Assembly: GCA_937924675.1 (NCBI GenBank)
Contig: CALEVL010000299.1
Location: 1-16,735, forward strand
Source: an uncultured Ignavibacteria bacterium
Lineage (GTDB): Bacteria; Bacteroidota; Ignavibacteria; Tepidaquicellales; Tepidaquicellaceae
Length of the DNA: 16,735 nucleotides
Reading direction: 5' to 3'
Shown here: piece by piece, positions 1 to 7,571 of the stretch
Position numbering within the stretch: the stretch's first letter is position 1
Layout of the letters: every line of letters begins with the position of its first letter
Program-made: the position numbers and the translations under genes
Notes under the pieces: model-generated
Told to the model about the DNA's origin: nothing
What the model saw: the letters and a program-made list of their open reading frames with translations, nothing else
Databases searched by the model: none

Positions 1-109
1 GTATGATGCTTAATTGTTAACTGTTCCATACTTATGCAACCGGAACAAATTTGCTAACTCAATTTAATTGAACAGAAAGTAAAATTATTTTGAACAACTC
101 TTATTACCT

Positions 110-151
110 CTCTGTGGAACTCAGTGTAACCTCAGTGAAACTCTGTGTAAC
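110..151. repeat. degenerate 10-11 bp periodic repeat, four units
   Basis: Four successive units resembling CTCWGTGNAA(C) lie at 110-119, 120-130, 131-140 and 141-151. They sit just downstream (in transcription sense) of the multicopper oxidase stop. Read on the minus strand the word is TTNCACWGAG, like the 'cacagag' degenerate repeats I recall from intergenic regions of various environmental bacteria. No clear terminator hairpin is present between this repeat and the oxidase gene, only a short A run at 155-160. Confidence 0.6.
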
Positions 152-167
152 TTATAAAAAACAATCC

Positions 168-1904
168 TTATTTGAGAAGTGTCATCTTGATCGTCTTAAC
201 AATTTCACCGGCAACCATTCTTAAAAAATATTCTCCCGAAGATAATCCGTTTGCATTGAATACAACTTCATGACTTCCGGCAGGCACAAGTCCGTCAACC
301 AATGTTGCTGTCAGCTTACCTGTCTGATCATATACGGAGATGTCAACTTCGGCAGATTGATTCAACTCGAATGATATTTTTGTAGATGGATTAAAAGGAT
401 TCGGGTAATTCTGTTTGAGCACAAACGTGTTCGGAATTTCTTCTCCAGCTTCATTGATACCAACCGGATCAACTATCTTGAAGTTAAGCATCATGCCGTC
501 ATCTTCATGCTCAAGATTGTGGCAATGATAAAGAAAGATTCCTTTATACTCTGTAAACTTCACTAATGTTCTAACCGTCTCAAAGGGATACACCAAAACG
601 GTATCCTTCCATCCTTTGTCATTTGGAGCAAGCGCTGTAACCCCGTTTCGTGAATAGACCTGAAACTGCGCTTCATGTGAATGCATAGGATGAATGTTGT
701 TTGTTGCATTCACGATCTTCCATTCTTCAAGTGAATTGAGCGGAGTCTGCCAGTCAATTCTCTCCATTTCAAATGAGAGTCCATTGATCTTGTGAACATT
801 CATTGATCCGCCTGAAACTGATAACACAAAATTCCTGACTGTCTTAGCTTCCGCAGGATTATAGTAAGTAATTGAAGGCATTGTTAAAGGAACAACTCCG
901 CCTGACGACTGATTTCCTGTCACATCAAATCTTATGAGATCCAGTTCAATTCCTTGTCTGTAGGTTCCCATTCCCGGTGCAGAAAATGCCTGTGATTTCA
1001 AAGTCACATTCTGTCCGATCGAATAGCCGGAAAAATTCACGAGTATATCAACTCTCTCACCCGGTGATAAATAGAATGAAGTTGCCTGAACAGCTTCATC
1101 TTTCAAGCCGCCATCTGTAGCAATTATATGGAATGGAGAATTATCAGACAGTGCTACTTTGTAAACTCTGGCGTTTGAGCCGTTAAGGATTCTGAATCTG
1201 TATAGCGTAGTATTCACATTTAAATATGCATCCGGAGTTCCGTTGACAAGAACAGTATCGCCAAGATATCCGAACATCCTATCCTGCATACTGGCATTGT
1301 AAGTGAATTGCGGTATGTCAGCAATTCTGTGATCCTGAAGACAAAGCGGAATATCAAAATTTCCTCTCGGCAGTCCAAGCGGAATTTCAGCGGGATCTTC
1401 TACAATGAAAAATCCTGCGAAACCTTTATAAACCTGCTCTGCAGTTCGCATATCCGCATGTGCATGATAGAAATATGTTCCGCCCCGGTTACCGACAGGA
1501 AAAGTATATGTATATGAACCTCCCGGAGCAATTGCATCTTTCGGGTGACCGTCCATCAACTCAGGGGTTGAAACTCCATGCCAGTGAATTGTTGCAGGTT
1601 CATTAAGCTGATTAACAAAATTTGCCGTGAATGTCTGACCTTTCTGAATAACAACAGACGGTCCGGGATAAGAACCGTTTATTACTATGCCAAGTGTATT
1701 CTGCCCGGGCCAAACATTAACATTTGTTTCGCTCAGTGTCATCGTACCGCCGTTTGCAAACACAGGAGGAAATCTCAAAGCATTGCCGGTGCCGGTAAGC
1801 TCTTCAGCATCTGTAGCTCCTTTGGCAAGTATTTCTAGTGGATTGGTCAAAGCCAGCAAGGCGCCTCCGCCAAGTGACTTCTTGATCATTTCTCTTCTTT
1901 TCAT
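168..1904 (-). CDS. CueO-like multicopper oxidase with Tat-type leader and T9SS sorting domain
   Basis: The 578-aa protein has all four copper-ligand motifs of the three-domain multicopper oxidases (laccase/CueO/SufI superfamily). They are HWHG at 107-110, HAH at 147-149, HPMHSH at 405-410, and HCHNLEH at 460-466 with axial Met471. By family rules H405, C461, H466 and M471 form the type 1 site, and H107, H109, H147, H149, H408, H410, H460 and H462 the trinuclear site, so it should be catalytically complete. Substrate (Cu(I), Mn(II) or organic) is not readable; CueO's Met-rich insert is absent. The N terminus KRREMIKKS followed by a Gly/Ala/Leu stretch resembles a twin-arginine signal, fitting export of a folded copper enzyme. 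Residues about 487-578 are a T9SS type A sorting domain with NYPNPFNP at 499-506 and tail KMTLLK. The start is preceded by AAGGA directly abutting the ATG, too close for a normal ribosome-binding site. Confidence 0.93.
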   Translation of the reverse strand: MKRREMIKKSLGGGALLALTNPLEILAKGATDAEELTGTGNALRFPPVFANGGTMTLSETNVNVWPGQNTLGIVINGSYPGPSVVIQKGQTFTANFVNQLNEPATIHWHGVSTPELMDGHPKDAIAPGGSYTYTFPVGNRGGTYFYHAHADMRTAEQVYKGFAGFFIVEDPAEIPLGLPRGNFDIPLCLQDHRIADIPQFTYNASMQDRMFGYLGDTVLVNGTPDAYLNVNTTLYRFRILNGSNARVYKVALSDNSPFHIIATDGGLKDEAVQATSFYLSPGERVDILVNFSGYSIGQNVTLKSQAFSAPGMGTYRQGIELDLIRFDVTGNQSSGGVVPLTMPSITYYNPAEAKTVRNFVLSVSGGSMNVHKINGLSFEMERIDWQTPLNSLEEWKIVNATNNIHPMHSHEAQFQVYSRNGVTALAPNDKGWKDTVLVYPFETVRTLVKFTEYKGIFLYHCHNLEHEDDGMMLNFKIVDPVGINEAGEEIPNTFVLKQNYPNPFNPSTKISFELNQSAEVDISVYDQTGKLTATLVDGLVPAGSHEVVFNANGLSSGEYFLRMVAGEIVKTIKMTLLK

Positions 1905-1951
1905 TCCTTGTGAAGTTTGTATTTTTTATTAATCCTGCCACATAAATACAA

Positions 1952-1983
1952 TCCCTTTACCGGCATTGCTGACGGCAAAGGGA
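1952..1983 (-). terminator. hairpin between propeller gene 2025-4178 and the oxidase gene
   Basis: The arms TCCCTTTACCG (1952-1962) and CGGCAAAGGGA (1973-1983) pair over 10 of 11 positions around a 10-nt loop. The stem lies 42 bp past the stop of the upstream propeller gene. On the minus strand it is followed only by a weak TTGTATTTA tract. It may be an imperfect terminator separating the oxidase gene from the propeller gene, or an mRNA-stabilising hairpin. Confidence 0.4.
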
Positions 1984-2024
1984 CGTATTATATTGTTCCT
2001 CCTGAATCTGGAATCAGGGTATAA

Positions 2025-4178
2025 CTATTTTACCAGCAACATTTTCTTTGTTGCCGTATATCCTTCAGCTGCAAAGTTATAGAAATAGACACCGGAACTG
2101 AATTTCGATGCATCAAATGTAACTTCATAAGTTCCTGCATTCCTGAATCCGTTGCTGAGTATCACAACTTCTTTTCCAAGCTGATCATATACCTTCAGAG
2201 AAACATTTCCTGCTTTAGGCACACTGAAATTGATCTTAGTGCTTGGGTTGAATGGGTTTGGATAGTTTTGTGAAAGCTCGTAACTATTAGCAATGTTGGT
2301 TATCTGATTTTCTTCAGATGAAGTCAGAACAGAATAATTGATATTAAGTTTGTAAAGACTTCCTGTCTGCATATTGAGCATCCATCCTCGTTCGGGTACC
2401 ATAATTCCTGCACCTGCACCGCCGAGTCCTGAATTGATATTGAAGAAACTTGCGCCTCCGTTTGTTGTGAGATATGCCTGTGAACCGTAATTGCCAGTCA
2501 GCACAACTGTCGGATCTTCGTGACAAAGATCTGATCCCCAGCCGCTTCCGGAGTTGTTCGCAACAACTGACCAATTATCTCCGCTGTTAACGGTTCTGTA
2601 AACCTGACTGCTGCCCCAGGTTGTTGCATAGCAAATACTCGGATCAAATACTGAATTGCACATTGACGGGACTTCTGATGACGAAGTCGGCTTTACCAAA
2701 GTCCAGTTGACACCATTATTGGTTGACTTGAAAATATCTGCTCCGTCATCTCCCACATAAAGAACTTCTGAACTGTCCCATGCTGCAATGATATCGCAAG
2801 GACTGGTAAACGGATTATTGTTACTTACTGAAACAAATGATGCACCGTTATCCGTGGATTTGAAGAAACCGGTTGTGATCCCATCAGGTGCATAGTAGAA
2901 GGTTCCCGGAATGTTTTGATCCATTTCAAGCGGCTGACCGTATGAACTGAAATTATATGACAGTATTGTGTTCCAAGTCAAACCATAATCTGTTGATCTG
3001 ACTACTTTGTCAGGCGAACTTTCAATTGCGGCTAACCAGACATTTGTATCAAGCGGTGTTACATAAAATGAATGAGCTCTTGTACCGATTGATATCGTTG
3101 CGATCTGTGTCCAGTTGTCTCCCCTGTCACGACTTACATAAACTTTATTGCCGTATACTACATAAGCTGTGTTTCTGTCAGTTGGATGCATGCAGAGGTT
3201 GTTTCCGATGCCGCTTGTTGATGGTGATTTTTGTACCCAGTTGAAAGATACTGTTGCTCCTGCTGTGAGGTCCCAACTTATGCCACCGTTTGTTGTTTTG
3301 ATTATTGCATTGTTCAGACTACTGACTGCAAATCCCATAATTGCATCATGGTAAAATATATCAACAAGATTTGCGAGCATAGGGTTGATTTCAAAGTTGA
3401 AGAAGTTGCTTCTTCCGTTTGAGTTGTTTCTGATGAATCCGCCGCCGCCGCATACATGAGTATTATTGAATGAAACTCCACTGATGCTTCTGATATCGCT
3501 GTCTGTTCTTGTTGCTATTGATTGCCAATCGCCGGTGCCTTCTTTAGAAAGAATAACTCCATACTCTCCAACAACTATCAATCCGTCTGAATAATACTTT
3601 GCATCAAGAAGATTTCTTGTTACTCCTGATGTCTGAACTGTCCAAGTAATTCCGCCGTCATTTGTCATATACATCTTTCCGTTGTCTCCTACAACAATTC
3701 CTTTTTGCTCATCAAGGAAGTTAATGCCATTGAGGTCTTCTGTTCCTATGCCTGCTGAAGTTGAAGTCCAGTTTGCTCCGCCATTCTCTGACTTATAAAT
3801 CTTTCCACCGTCACCGCAAAGATAACCTACATTTGAACTCAAAAACTGTATTGAGTTTATCCTGAAACTCGAACCGACACTAATGCTTGTCAGAGGAGCG
3901 ATAGACTTAGTTGTCTTGTAAATATTGCCTGCGCTTCCGGCAATCCACACATCATTAGAGAAAGATGTGACAGAGTTGAGATTGTCAGAAGTGCTAGTAT
4001 AACTTGACCAGGTAGTTCCGCTGTTTGTCGATCGAAACATTTTTCCCTGATTACCCACAGCAATTACATATACTCCGTCGGGAGTTGTGATGCTGTTCAA
4101 TCCCTGTGAAAAGGAAAAGTTGAATGCTGACAAGGTTAAAAACGAAATCAACATCAATTTGGCAAACTTGTAATTCAT
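2025..4178 (-). CDS. secreted Asp-box/YCF48-like double beta-propeller protein with T9SS sorting domain (paralogue A)
   Basis: The 717-aa protein starts with a Sec signal peptide (residues 1-24, ending near FSFS). Ten Asp-box repeats of the S-x-D/N-x-G-x-x-W type follow, at residues 49, 129, 171, 294, 348, 394, 440, 484, 528 and 570. The spacing is 42-54 except where box-less blades fall, so about 14 blade-like repeats can be placed. That fits two tandem seven-bladed propellers better than one, but this is inference. Signatures shared with its paralogues include HVCGGGGFIRNN at 241-252, NFEINPMLANLVDI at 261-274 and YGQPLEMDQN at 413-422. Residues 632-717 are a T9SS type A sorting domain with NYPNPFNPSTKI at 638-649 and tail KKMLLVK. 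The gene begins 51 bp after paralogue B ends, so the two are probably co-transcribed. No catalytic residues are recognisable; BNR/YCF48 families include assembly factors, sialidase-like and adhesive proteins. Confidence 0.9.
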   Translation of the reverse strand: MNYKFAKLMLISFLTLSAFNFSFSQGLNSITTPDGVYVIAVGNQGKMFRSTNSGTTWSSYTSTSDNLNSVTSFSNDVWIAGSAGNIYKTTKSIAPLTSISVGSSFRINSIQFLSSNVGYLCGDGGKIYKSENGGANWTSTSAGIGTEDLNGINFLDEQKGIVVGDNGKMYMTNDGGITWTVQTSGVTRNLLDAKYYSDGLIVVGEYGVILSKEGTGDWQSIATRTDSDIRSISGVSFNNTHVCGGGGFIRNNSNGRSNFFNFEINPMLANLVDIFYHDAIMGFAVSSLNNAIIKTTNGGISWDLTAGATVSFNWVQKSPSTSGIGNNLCMHPTDRNTAYVVYGNKVYVSRDRGDNWTQIATISIGTRAHSFYVTPLDTNVWLAAIESSPDKVVRSTDYGLTWNTILSYNFSSYGQPLEMDQNIPGTFYYAPDGITTGFFKSTDNGASFVSVSNNNPFTSPCDIIAAWDSSEVLYVGDDGADIFKSTNNGVNWTLVKPTSSSEVPSMCNSVFDPSICYATTWGSSQVYRTVNSGDNWSVVANNSGSGWGSDLCHEDPTVVLTGNYGSQAYLTTNGGASFFNINSGLGGAGAGIMVPERGWMLNMQTGSLYKLNINYSVLTSSEENQITNIANSYELSQNYPNPFNPSTKINFSVPKAGNVSLKVYDQLGKEVVILSNGFRNAGTYEVTFDASKFSSGVYFYNFAAEGYTATKKMLLVK

Positions 4179-4229
4179 CTTCTTGATTTATGTTACTGAT
4201 TTATTTTTTAAAAACTTCTTTTATTGTTA

Positions 4230-6638
4230 TCATGGTCTAACTACTGACACAAAATTTCCTGCATTGATATCGCATAACGCGAGATCTGTTGCGTCAACAA
4301 TTTCATCTCCGTTAAGATCAGTAACCAAATAACCCGAAGAGAAAGCAAATGCATCGTTGTCAATCAGCGAAAGATCCAATCCGTCAATGATGTCATCCTG
4401 ATTAACATTGCCGGAGTACAAACAATAGCTTGTTCCTTTCAGCGTCATATTATTTCCGTATGCCTGTGAGAGCGCAGATGTAAAGTCATGATTAACATTG
4501 CCTGCGCCAAGTGCTTCGCCGCCTGCTTTGCTCCAAGTTTCAATTCCGTTCCTGTGCTTGATGACAATGTAATAGTTACCTGCAGGCAGGATGTTCAGAT
4601 TCGAACCGGTCAGAGTTGCAGAGTCAATTCTTGTATCAGAAGCATCTACTATTTCAAATGGCGAAACTGTTTTTCTTATGACTACGCTTACGATATCATC
4701 CCTGTACAGAGTGTTGCTTGTCTGATCAAGCATTCCTTCAAGTGCAACTTTCACACTATTTGTGTATGCAATCAGATTTGTAACGGGGACAGAATAAGTT
4801 ATGTTGAGTTTGAACAAACTGCTTGTCTGCATATTCAGCATCCATCCTCTTTCGGGAACCATGATGCCTGCGCCTGCGCCGCTGAGACCGGTATTTACAT
4901 TGAAGAAGTTTGCGCCGCCGTTTGTTGTGAGATATGCCTGCGATCCGTAGTTACCTGTAAGCACAACTGTTGGATCTTCATGACAAAGATCTGAGCCCCA
5001 ACCGCTGCCTGAATTTGTTGAGACACTGTTCCAGTTACTTCCATAATTTACTGTTCTGAAAACCTGACTGCTTGACCAAGTTGTCGCATAACAAATACTC
5101 TTATCAAAAACAGAGTTGCACATAGATGGTACTTCAGATGAGGAAGTCGGCTTAACCAATGTCCAGTTGGCACCATTATTGGTTGACTTGAAAATATCGG
5201 CTCCGTCATCTCCCACATAAAGAACTTCTGAACTGTCCCATGCAACAATTATATCACACGGACTTGTGAATGGATTGCTGTTGCTTACCGAAACAAAAGA
5301 AGCGCCGTTATCTGTGGATTTGAAAAAACCTGTTGCTGTTCCATCCGGGGCATAGTAGAATGTTCCGGGAATGTTCTGATCCACTTCAAGCGGCTGTCCG
5401 TACGAACTGAAATTGTATGAAAGAATCGTGCTCCATGTTGCGCCATAGTCTGTAGTTCTTACAACCTTGTCAGGAGTACTCTCTATTGCGGCAACCCAAA
5501 CGTTTGTATCAAGCGGTGTTACATAAAATGAGTGAGCTCTTGTTCCAATAGAGATGGTAGCTATTTGCGTCCAGCTGTCTCCTCTGTCACGACTTACATA
5601 AACCTTGTTTCCGTAAACTACATAAGCAGTGTTTCTCTCAGTGGGATGCATGCAAAGATTGTTACCGATACCGCTGCCCGGAGCGATCTTCTGAACCCAG
5701 TTGTAAGAAACTGTAGCTCCTGTAGGTAGTATCCAGTTGGCCCCGGAGTTTGTAGTTCTGATGACAGCATAATTCAGACTGCTCACTGCAAATCCGGTTG
5801 TGGAATTAAAATAGAAAATATCTACAAGATTAGCCAGCATTGGATTGATCTCGAAATTGAAGAAGTTGCTGACATTATTCGAGTTGTTTCTGATGAATCC
5901 TCCGCCGCCGCATACATGCGCATTTCCAAATGCAGTTCCGCTGATACCTCTGATGTCATTATCTGTTCTTGTGTCAACTGATTGCCAGGAATCTTTGCCT
6001 TGCTTCGTAAGAATTGTTCCATACTCGCCGACTGCAACAATGCCGTCAGCGAATTGTTTTACTTTCAGAAGATTCTTTGAAGATGGAACTGATTCTTGCG
6101 TCCAGTTATTTCCACCGTCAGTTGTAGAGAAAACATTTCCTCCGGCGCCTACAACAGTTCCGTTCAATGTATTCGCAAAACTTATGCTGTTCAGATCTAC
6201 ATTGCCGATGCCTTCATCAGACATACTCCATGTGGAGCCGCCGTCAATTGTCTTGTATAGTCTGCCGCCTTCGCCGCATAAAAATCCATTGTTTGCGTTA
6301 AGAAAAGTTATGCAATTGATCTTAAAATTTTGTCCGGTAGAAATTCCGGATATATGAGATAGTGTCTTTGTGGTCTTGTAAACATTTCCCGAGCTTCCTG
6401 CAATCCATACATCATTGCCGAAAGAGGAGACAGAATTCAGATTGTCAGATGATTGTGTATATACAGCCCATGTTGCTCCAGCATCATTTGATCTATATAT
6501 CTTGCCTTGATTTCCAACTGCGATGACATTGATGCCGTCGGGTGTTGTAACACTATTGAGGCCTTGCGCGAAAGAGATGTTTGCAAACAGAGAGAATAAT
6601 AGGAATCCCGGAAGAAACTTGGTTAGATTTCTCTTCAT
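4230..6638 (-). CDS. secreted double beta-propeller protein with dockerin-like C terminus in place of the T9SS domain (paralogue B)
   Basis: The 802-aa protein has a signal peptide (1-24, ending ISFA) and aligns without gaps to paralogue A through at least residue 252. It keeps the ten Asp boxes and the HVCGGGGFIRNN signature (241-252). After residue 617 it diverges: there is no NPFNP motif and no basic tail. Instead residues 618-802 form a separate module, a beta-rich segment containing YYIVIKHRNG, then two dockerin-like calcium-loop repeats. The loops read N-V-N-Q-D-D at 744-749 with D752 and D755, and D-L-N-G-D-E at 774-779 with D782 and D785. The protein ends FVSVVRP. Related endings are familiar to me from other Ignavibacteria secreted proteins, but I know of no assigned function. 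The gap to paralogue A downstream is 51 bp. The upstream leader opens into the repeat-rich region. Whether the ending is an alternative sorting signal, a calcium-binding fold or a docking module is unresolved. Confidence 0.9.
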   Translation of the reverse strand: MKRNLTKFLPGFLLFSLFANISFAQGLNSVTTPDGINVIAVGNQGKIYRSNDAGATWAVYTQSSDNLNSVSSFGNDVWIAGSSGNVYKTTKTLSHISGISTGQNFKINCITFLNANNGFLCGEGGRLYKTIDGGSTWSMSDEGIGNVDLNSISFANTLNGTVVGAGGNVFSTTDGGNNWTQESVPSSKNLLKVKQFADGIVAVGEYGTILTKQGKDSWQSVDTRTDNDIRGISGTAFGNAHVCGGGGFIRNNSNNVSNFFNFEINPMLANLVDIFYFNSTTGFAVSSLNYAVIRTTNSGANWILPTGATVSYNWVQKIAPGSGIGNNLCMHPTERNTAYVVYGNKVYVSRDRGDSWTQIATISIGTRAHSFYVTPLDTNVWVAAIESTPDKVVRTTDYGATWSTILSYNFSSYGQPLEVDQNIPGTFYYAPDGTATGFFKSTDNGASFVSVSNSNPFTSPCDIIVAWDSSEVLYVGDDGADIFKSTNNGANWTLVKPTSSSEVPSMCNSVFDKSICYATTWSSSQVFRTVNYGSNWNSVSTNSGSGWGSDLCHEDPTVVLTGNYGSQAYLTTNGGANFFNVNTGLSGAGAGIMVPERGWMLNMQTSSLFKLNITYSVPVTNLIAYTNSVKVALEGMLDQTSNTLYRDDIVSVVIRKTVSPFEIVDASDTRIDSATLTGSNLNILPAGNYYIVIKHRNGIETWSKAGGEALGAGNVNHDFTSALSQAYGNNMTLKGTSYCLYSGNVNQDDIIDGLDLSLIDNDAFAFSSGYLVTDLNGDEIVDATDLALCDINAGNFVSVVRP

Positions 6639-6738
6639 TGATCGGATTTTTTTAGAAAATTGGTCGTAAGTTAGCCCCGCTGATTTTGAGATGCAATAGA
6701 TTTTGAAGGATTGTTTGCATTAAACCCAAGTGCTAACC

Positions 6739-6776
6739 GCGGAGGATGCAAAGATGTCGCAAAGGTCGCAGAGTAT
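6739..6776. repeat. degenerate 9-11 bp periodic repeat (GCAAAGGTC type), four units
   Basis: Units GCGGAGGAT (6739-6747), GCAAAGATGTC (6748-6758), GCAAAGGTC (6759-6767) and GCAGAGTAT (6768-6776) follow one another directly. The pattern resembles the 'cgcaaagg' degenerate intergenic repeats I recall from several environmental bacterial phyla. It differs in sequence from the periodic repeat at 110-151 but has the same scale and unit number. Confidence 0.6.
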
Positions 6777-6974
6777 GGGTTGTCCCATATGGCGTCAGGA
6801 GTTTCTCGTCCCGCTGCTTGCCACTTGGTAGAGTGCCCTCTGAAAACTCAAGTCAGATTAAGGGCAATTAAGACGGGAGACTCAGCCGAGACAAAAAAGG
6901 GAATTACAAACAGTAGAGATTCCTGCAATGACAATCTCCACAATGCTGTGTCATTCCTGCGCATGCATAAATCT

Positions 6975-7108
6975 TCCGTCCCCGCTGAGTCTCAGCTTCA
7001 CCTGACTCAGCGGGATGACTATACCAGTACAAAGGCTCTGAGTCCCCGCTGAATAGGCTGCTCCGCCGTTGTTGGTCTTAGCCCGCAACGGAGCAGCTGA
7101 AAGTTCTC
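6975..7108. repeat. 134-bp GC-rich hairpin repeat, copy 1
   Basis: This copy matches 7211-7344 with a single difference (C to T at the equivalent of 7061). It contains a perfect 11-bp inverted repeat, CCCGCTGAGTC (6981-6991) with GACTCAGCGGG (7004-7014), around a 12-nt loop. A second perfect 9-bp stem is GCTGCTCCG (7057-7065) with CGGAGCAGC (7089-7097). The word GTCCCCGCTGA occurs twice in the unit, at 6978 and 7042. Just past the copy, 7119-7138 is an imperfect inverted match to 7068-7087, so this copy may extend to about 7138 as the longest version. Confidence 0.9.
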
Positions 7109-7210
7109 TGGAATTCTTCTGCGGGCGAGACCAACAACTTACCCTGAACAACATCACTCAATAAACTGACAGAGACACCTTGTGTTTGTTGTTGGTGACC
7201 CAAAAGATTT

Positions 7211-7344
7211 TCCGTCCCCGCTGAGTCTCAGCTTCACCTGACTCAGCGGGATGACTATACCAGTACAAAGGCTCTGAGTCCCCGCTGAATAGGCTGTTCC
7301 GCCGTTGTTGGTCTTAGCCCGCAACGGAGCAGCTGAAAGTTCTC
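7211..7344. repeat. 134-bp GC-rich hairpin repeat, copy 2
   Basis: Same orientation as copy 1 and nearly identical. The one substitution turns a G-C pair of the second stem into G-U, so the stem is kept. Its end overlaps the first two bases of copy 3, giving a tandem period of 132 bp. Confidence 0.9.
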
Positions 7345-7430
7345 CGTCCCCGCTGAGTCTCAGCTTCACCTGACTCAGCGGGATGACTATACCAGTACAA
7401 AGGCTCTGAGTCCCCGCTGAATAGGCTGCT
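7343..7430. repeat. 134-bp GC-rich hairpin repeat, copy 3 (truncated)
   Basis: The first 88 bp of the unit are repeated and stop at GGCTGCT, losing the second stem. The 11-bp stem (7349-7359 with 7372-7382) is intact. The following 7451-7462 (CGGGAGACTCAG) is a related word in inverted sense to the repeat's CTGAGTCTC, suggesting a decayed edge. Confidence 0.85.
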
Positions 7431-7571
7431 TAGATTTACATTGTTCAATGCGGGAGACTCAGAGCGGACACAATTCTCACCTCTATGGTGTTGTGATATT
7501 TGCACTTCCGTCCCGGCCCAAGTAAACTAATTGCATCAAGAATAATTTCCTGTTGCCGCTGTGATACGTCT

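Larger units (their letters stand above)
6639..7571. other. gene-free, repeat-rich intergenic region
   Basis: About 930 bp separate the 365-aa propeller gene from paralogue B. From left to right it holds the leader of paralogue B and a 9-11 bp periodic repeat (6739-6776). A GC-richer patch (about 6777-6890) contains the word CGGGAGACTCAG, which recurs at 7451-7462. Then come three copies of a 134-bp hairpin unit (6975-7430). Short open frames cross it but none has a signal peptide, leader or recognisable domain, so I call no gene here. Confidence 0.7.

Noticed and set aside
4179..4229. Paralogue B might have lost its T9SS domain by a frameshift, with the remnant downstream.
   Set aside because: The 51 bp after its stop contain no NPFNP-like coding sequence in any frame. 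The coding sequence ends in a coherent dockerin-like module, so it is a different domain and not a truncation.
4488..4994. A 168-codon plus-strand open frame opposite paralogue B.
   Set aside because: It lies wholly antisense within a well-supported gene and gives a Cys-rich peptide without a domain. Similar antisense frames occur opposite the other propeller genes.
6711..7052. A 113-codon plus-strand open frame in the intergenic region.
   Set aside because: It crosses the periodic repeat and hairpin copy 1, with low-complexity composition and no recognisable domain or promoter. It looks like a chance frame in GC-richer repeats.
6951..7369. Two overlapping short open frames on the minus strand (about 68 and 71 codons) spanning the repeat units, sharing an in-frame repeated peptide.
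   Set aside because: They are translations of the same 134-bp DNA repeat in shifting frames. They have no leader, no signal peptide and no domain. The 132-bp period being a multiple of three keeps the frame open by chance.
6975..7430. CRISPR array.
   Set aside because: The units are 134 bp with internal stems, there are only three copies, tandem copies have no spacer, and no cas gene is present.
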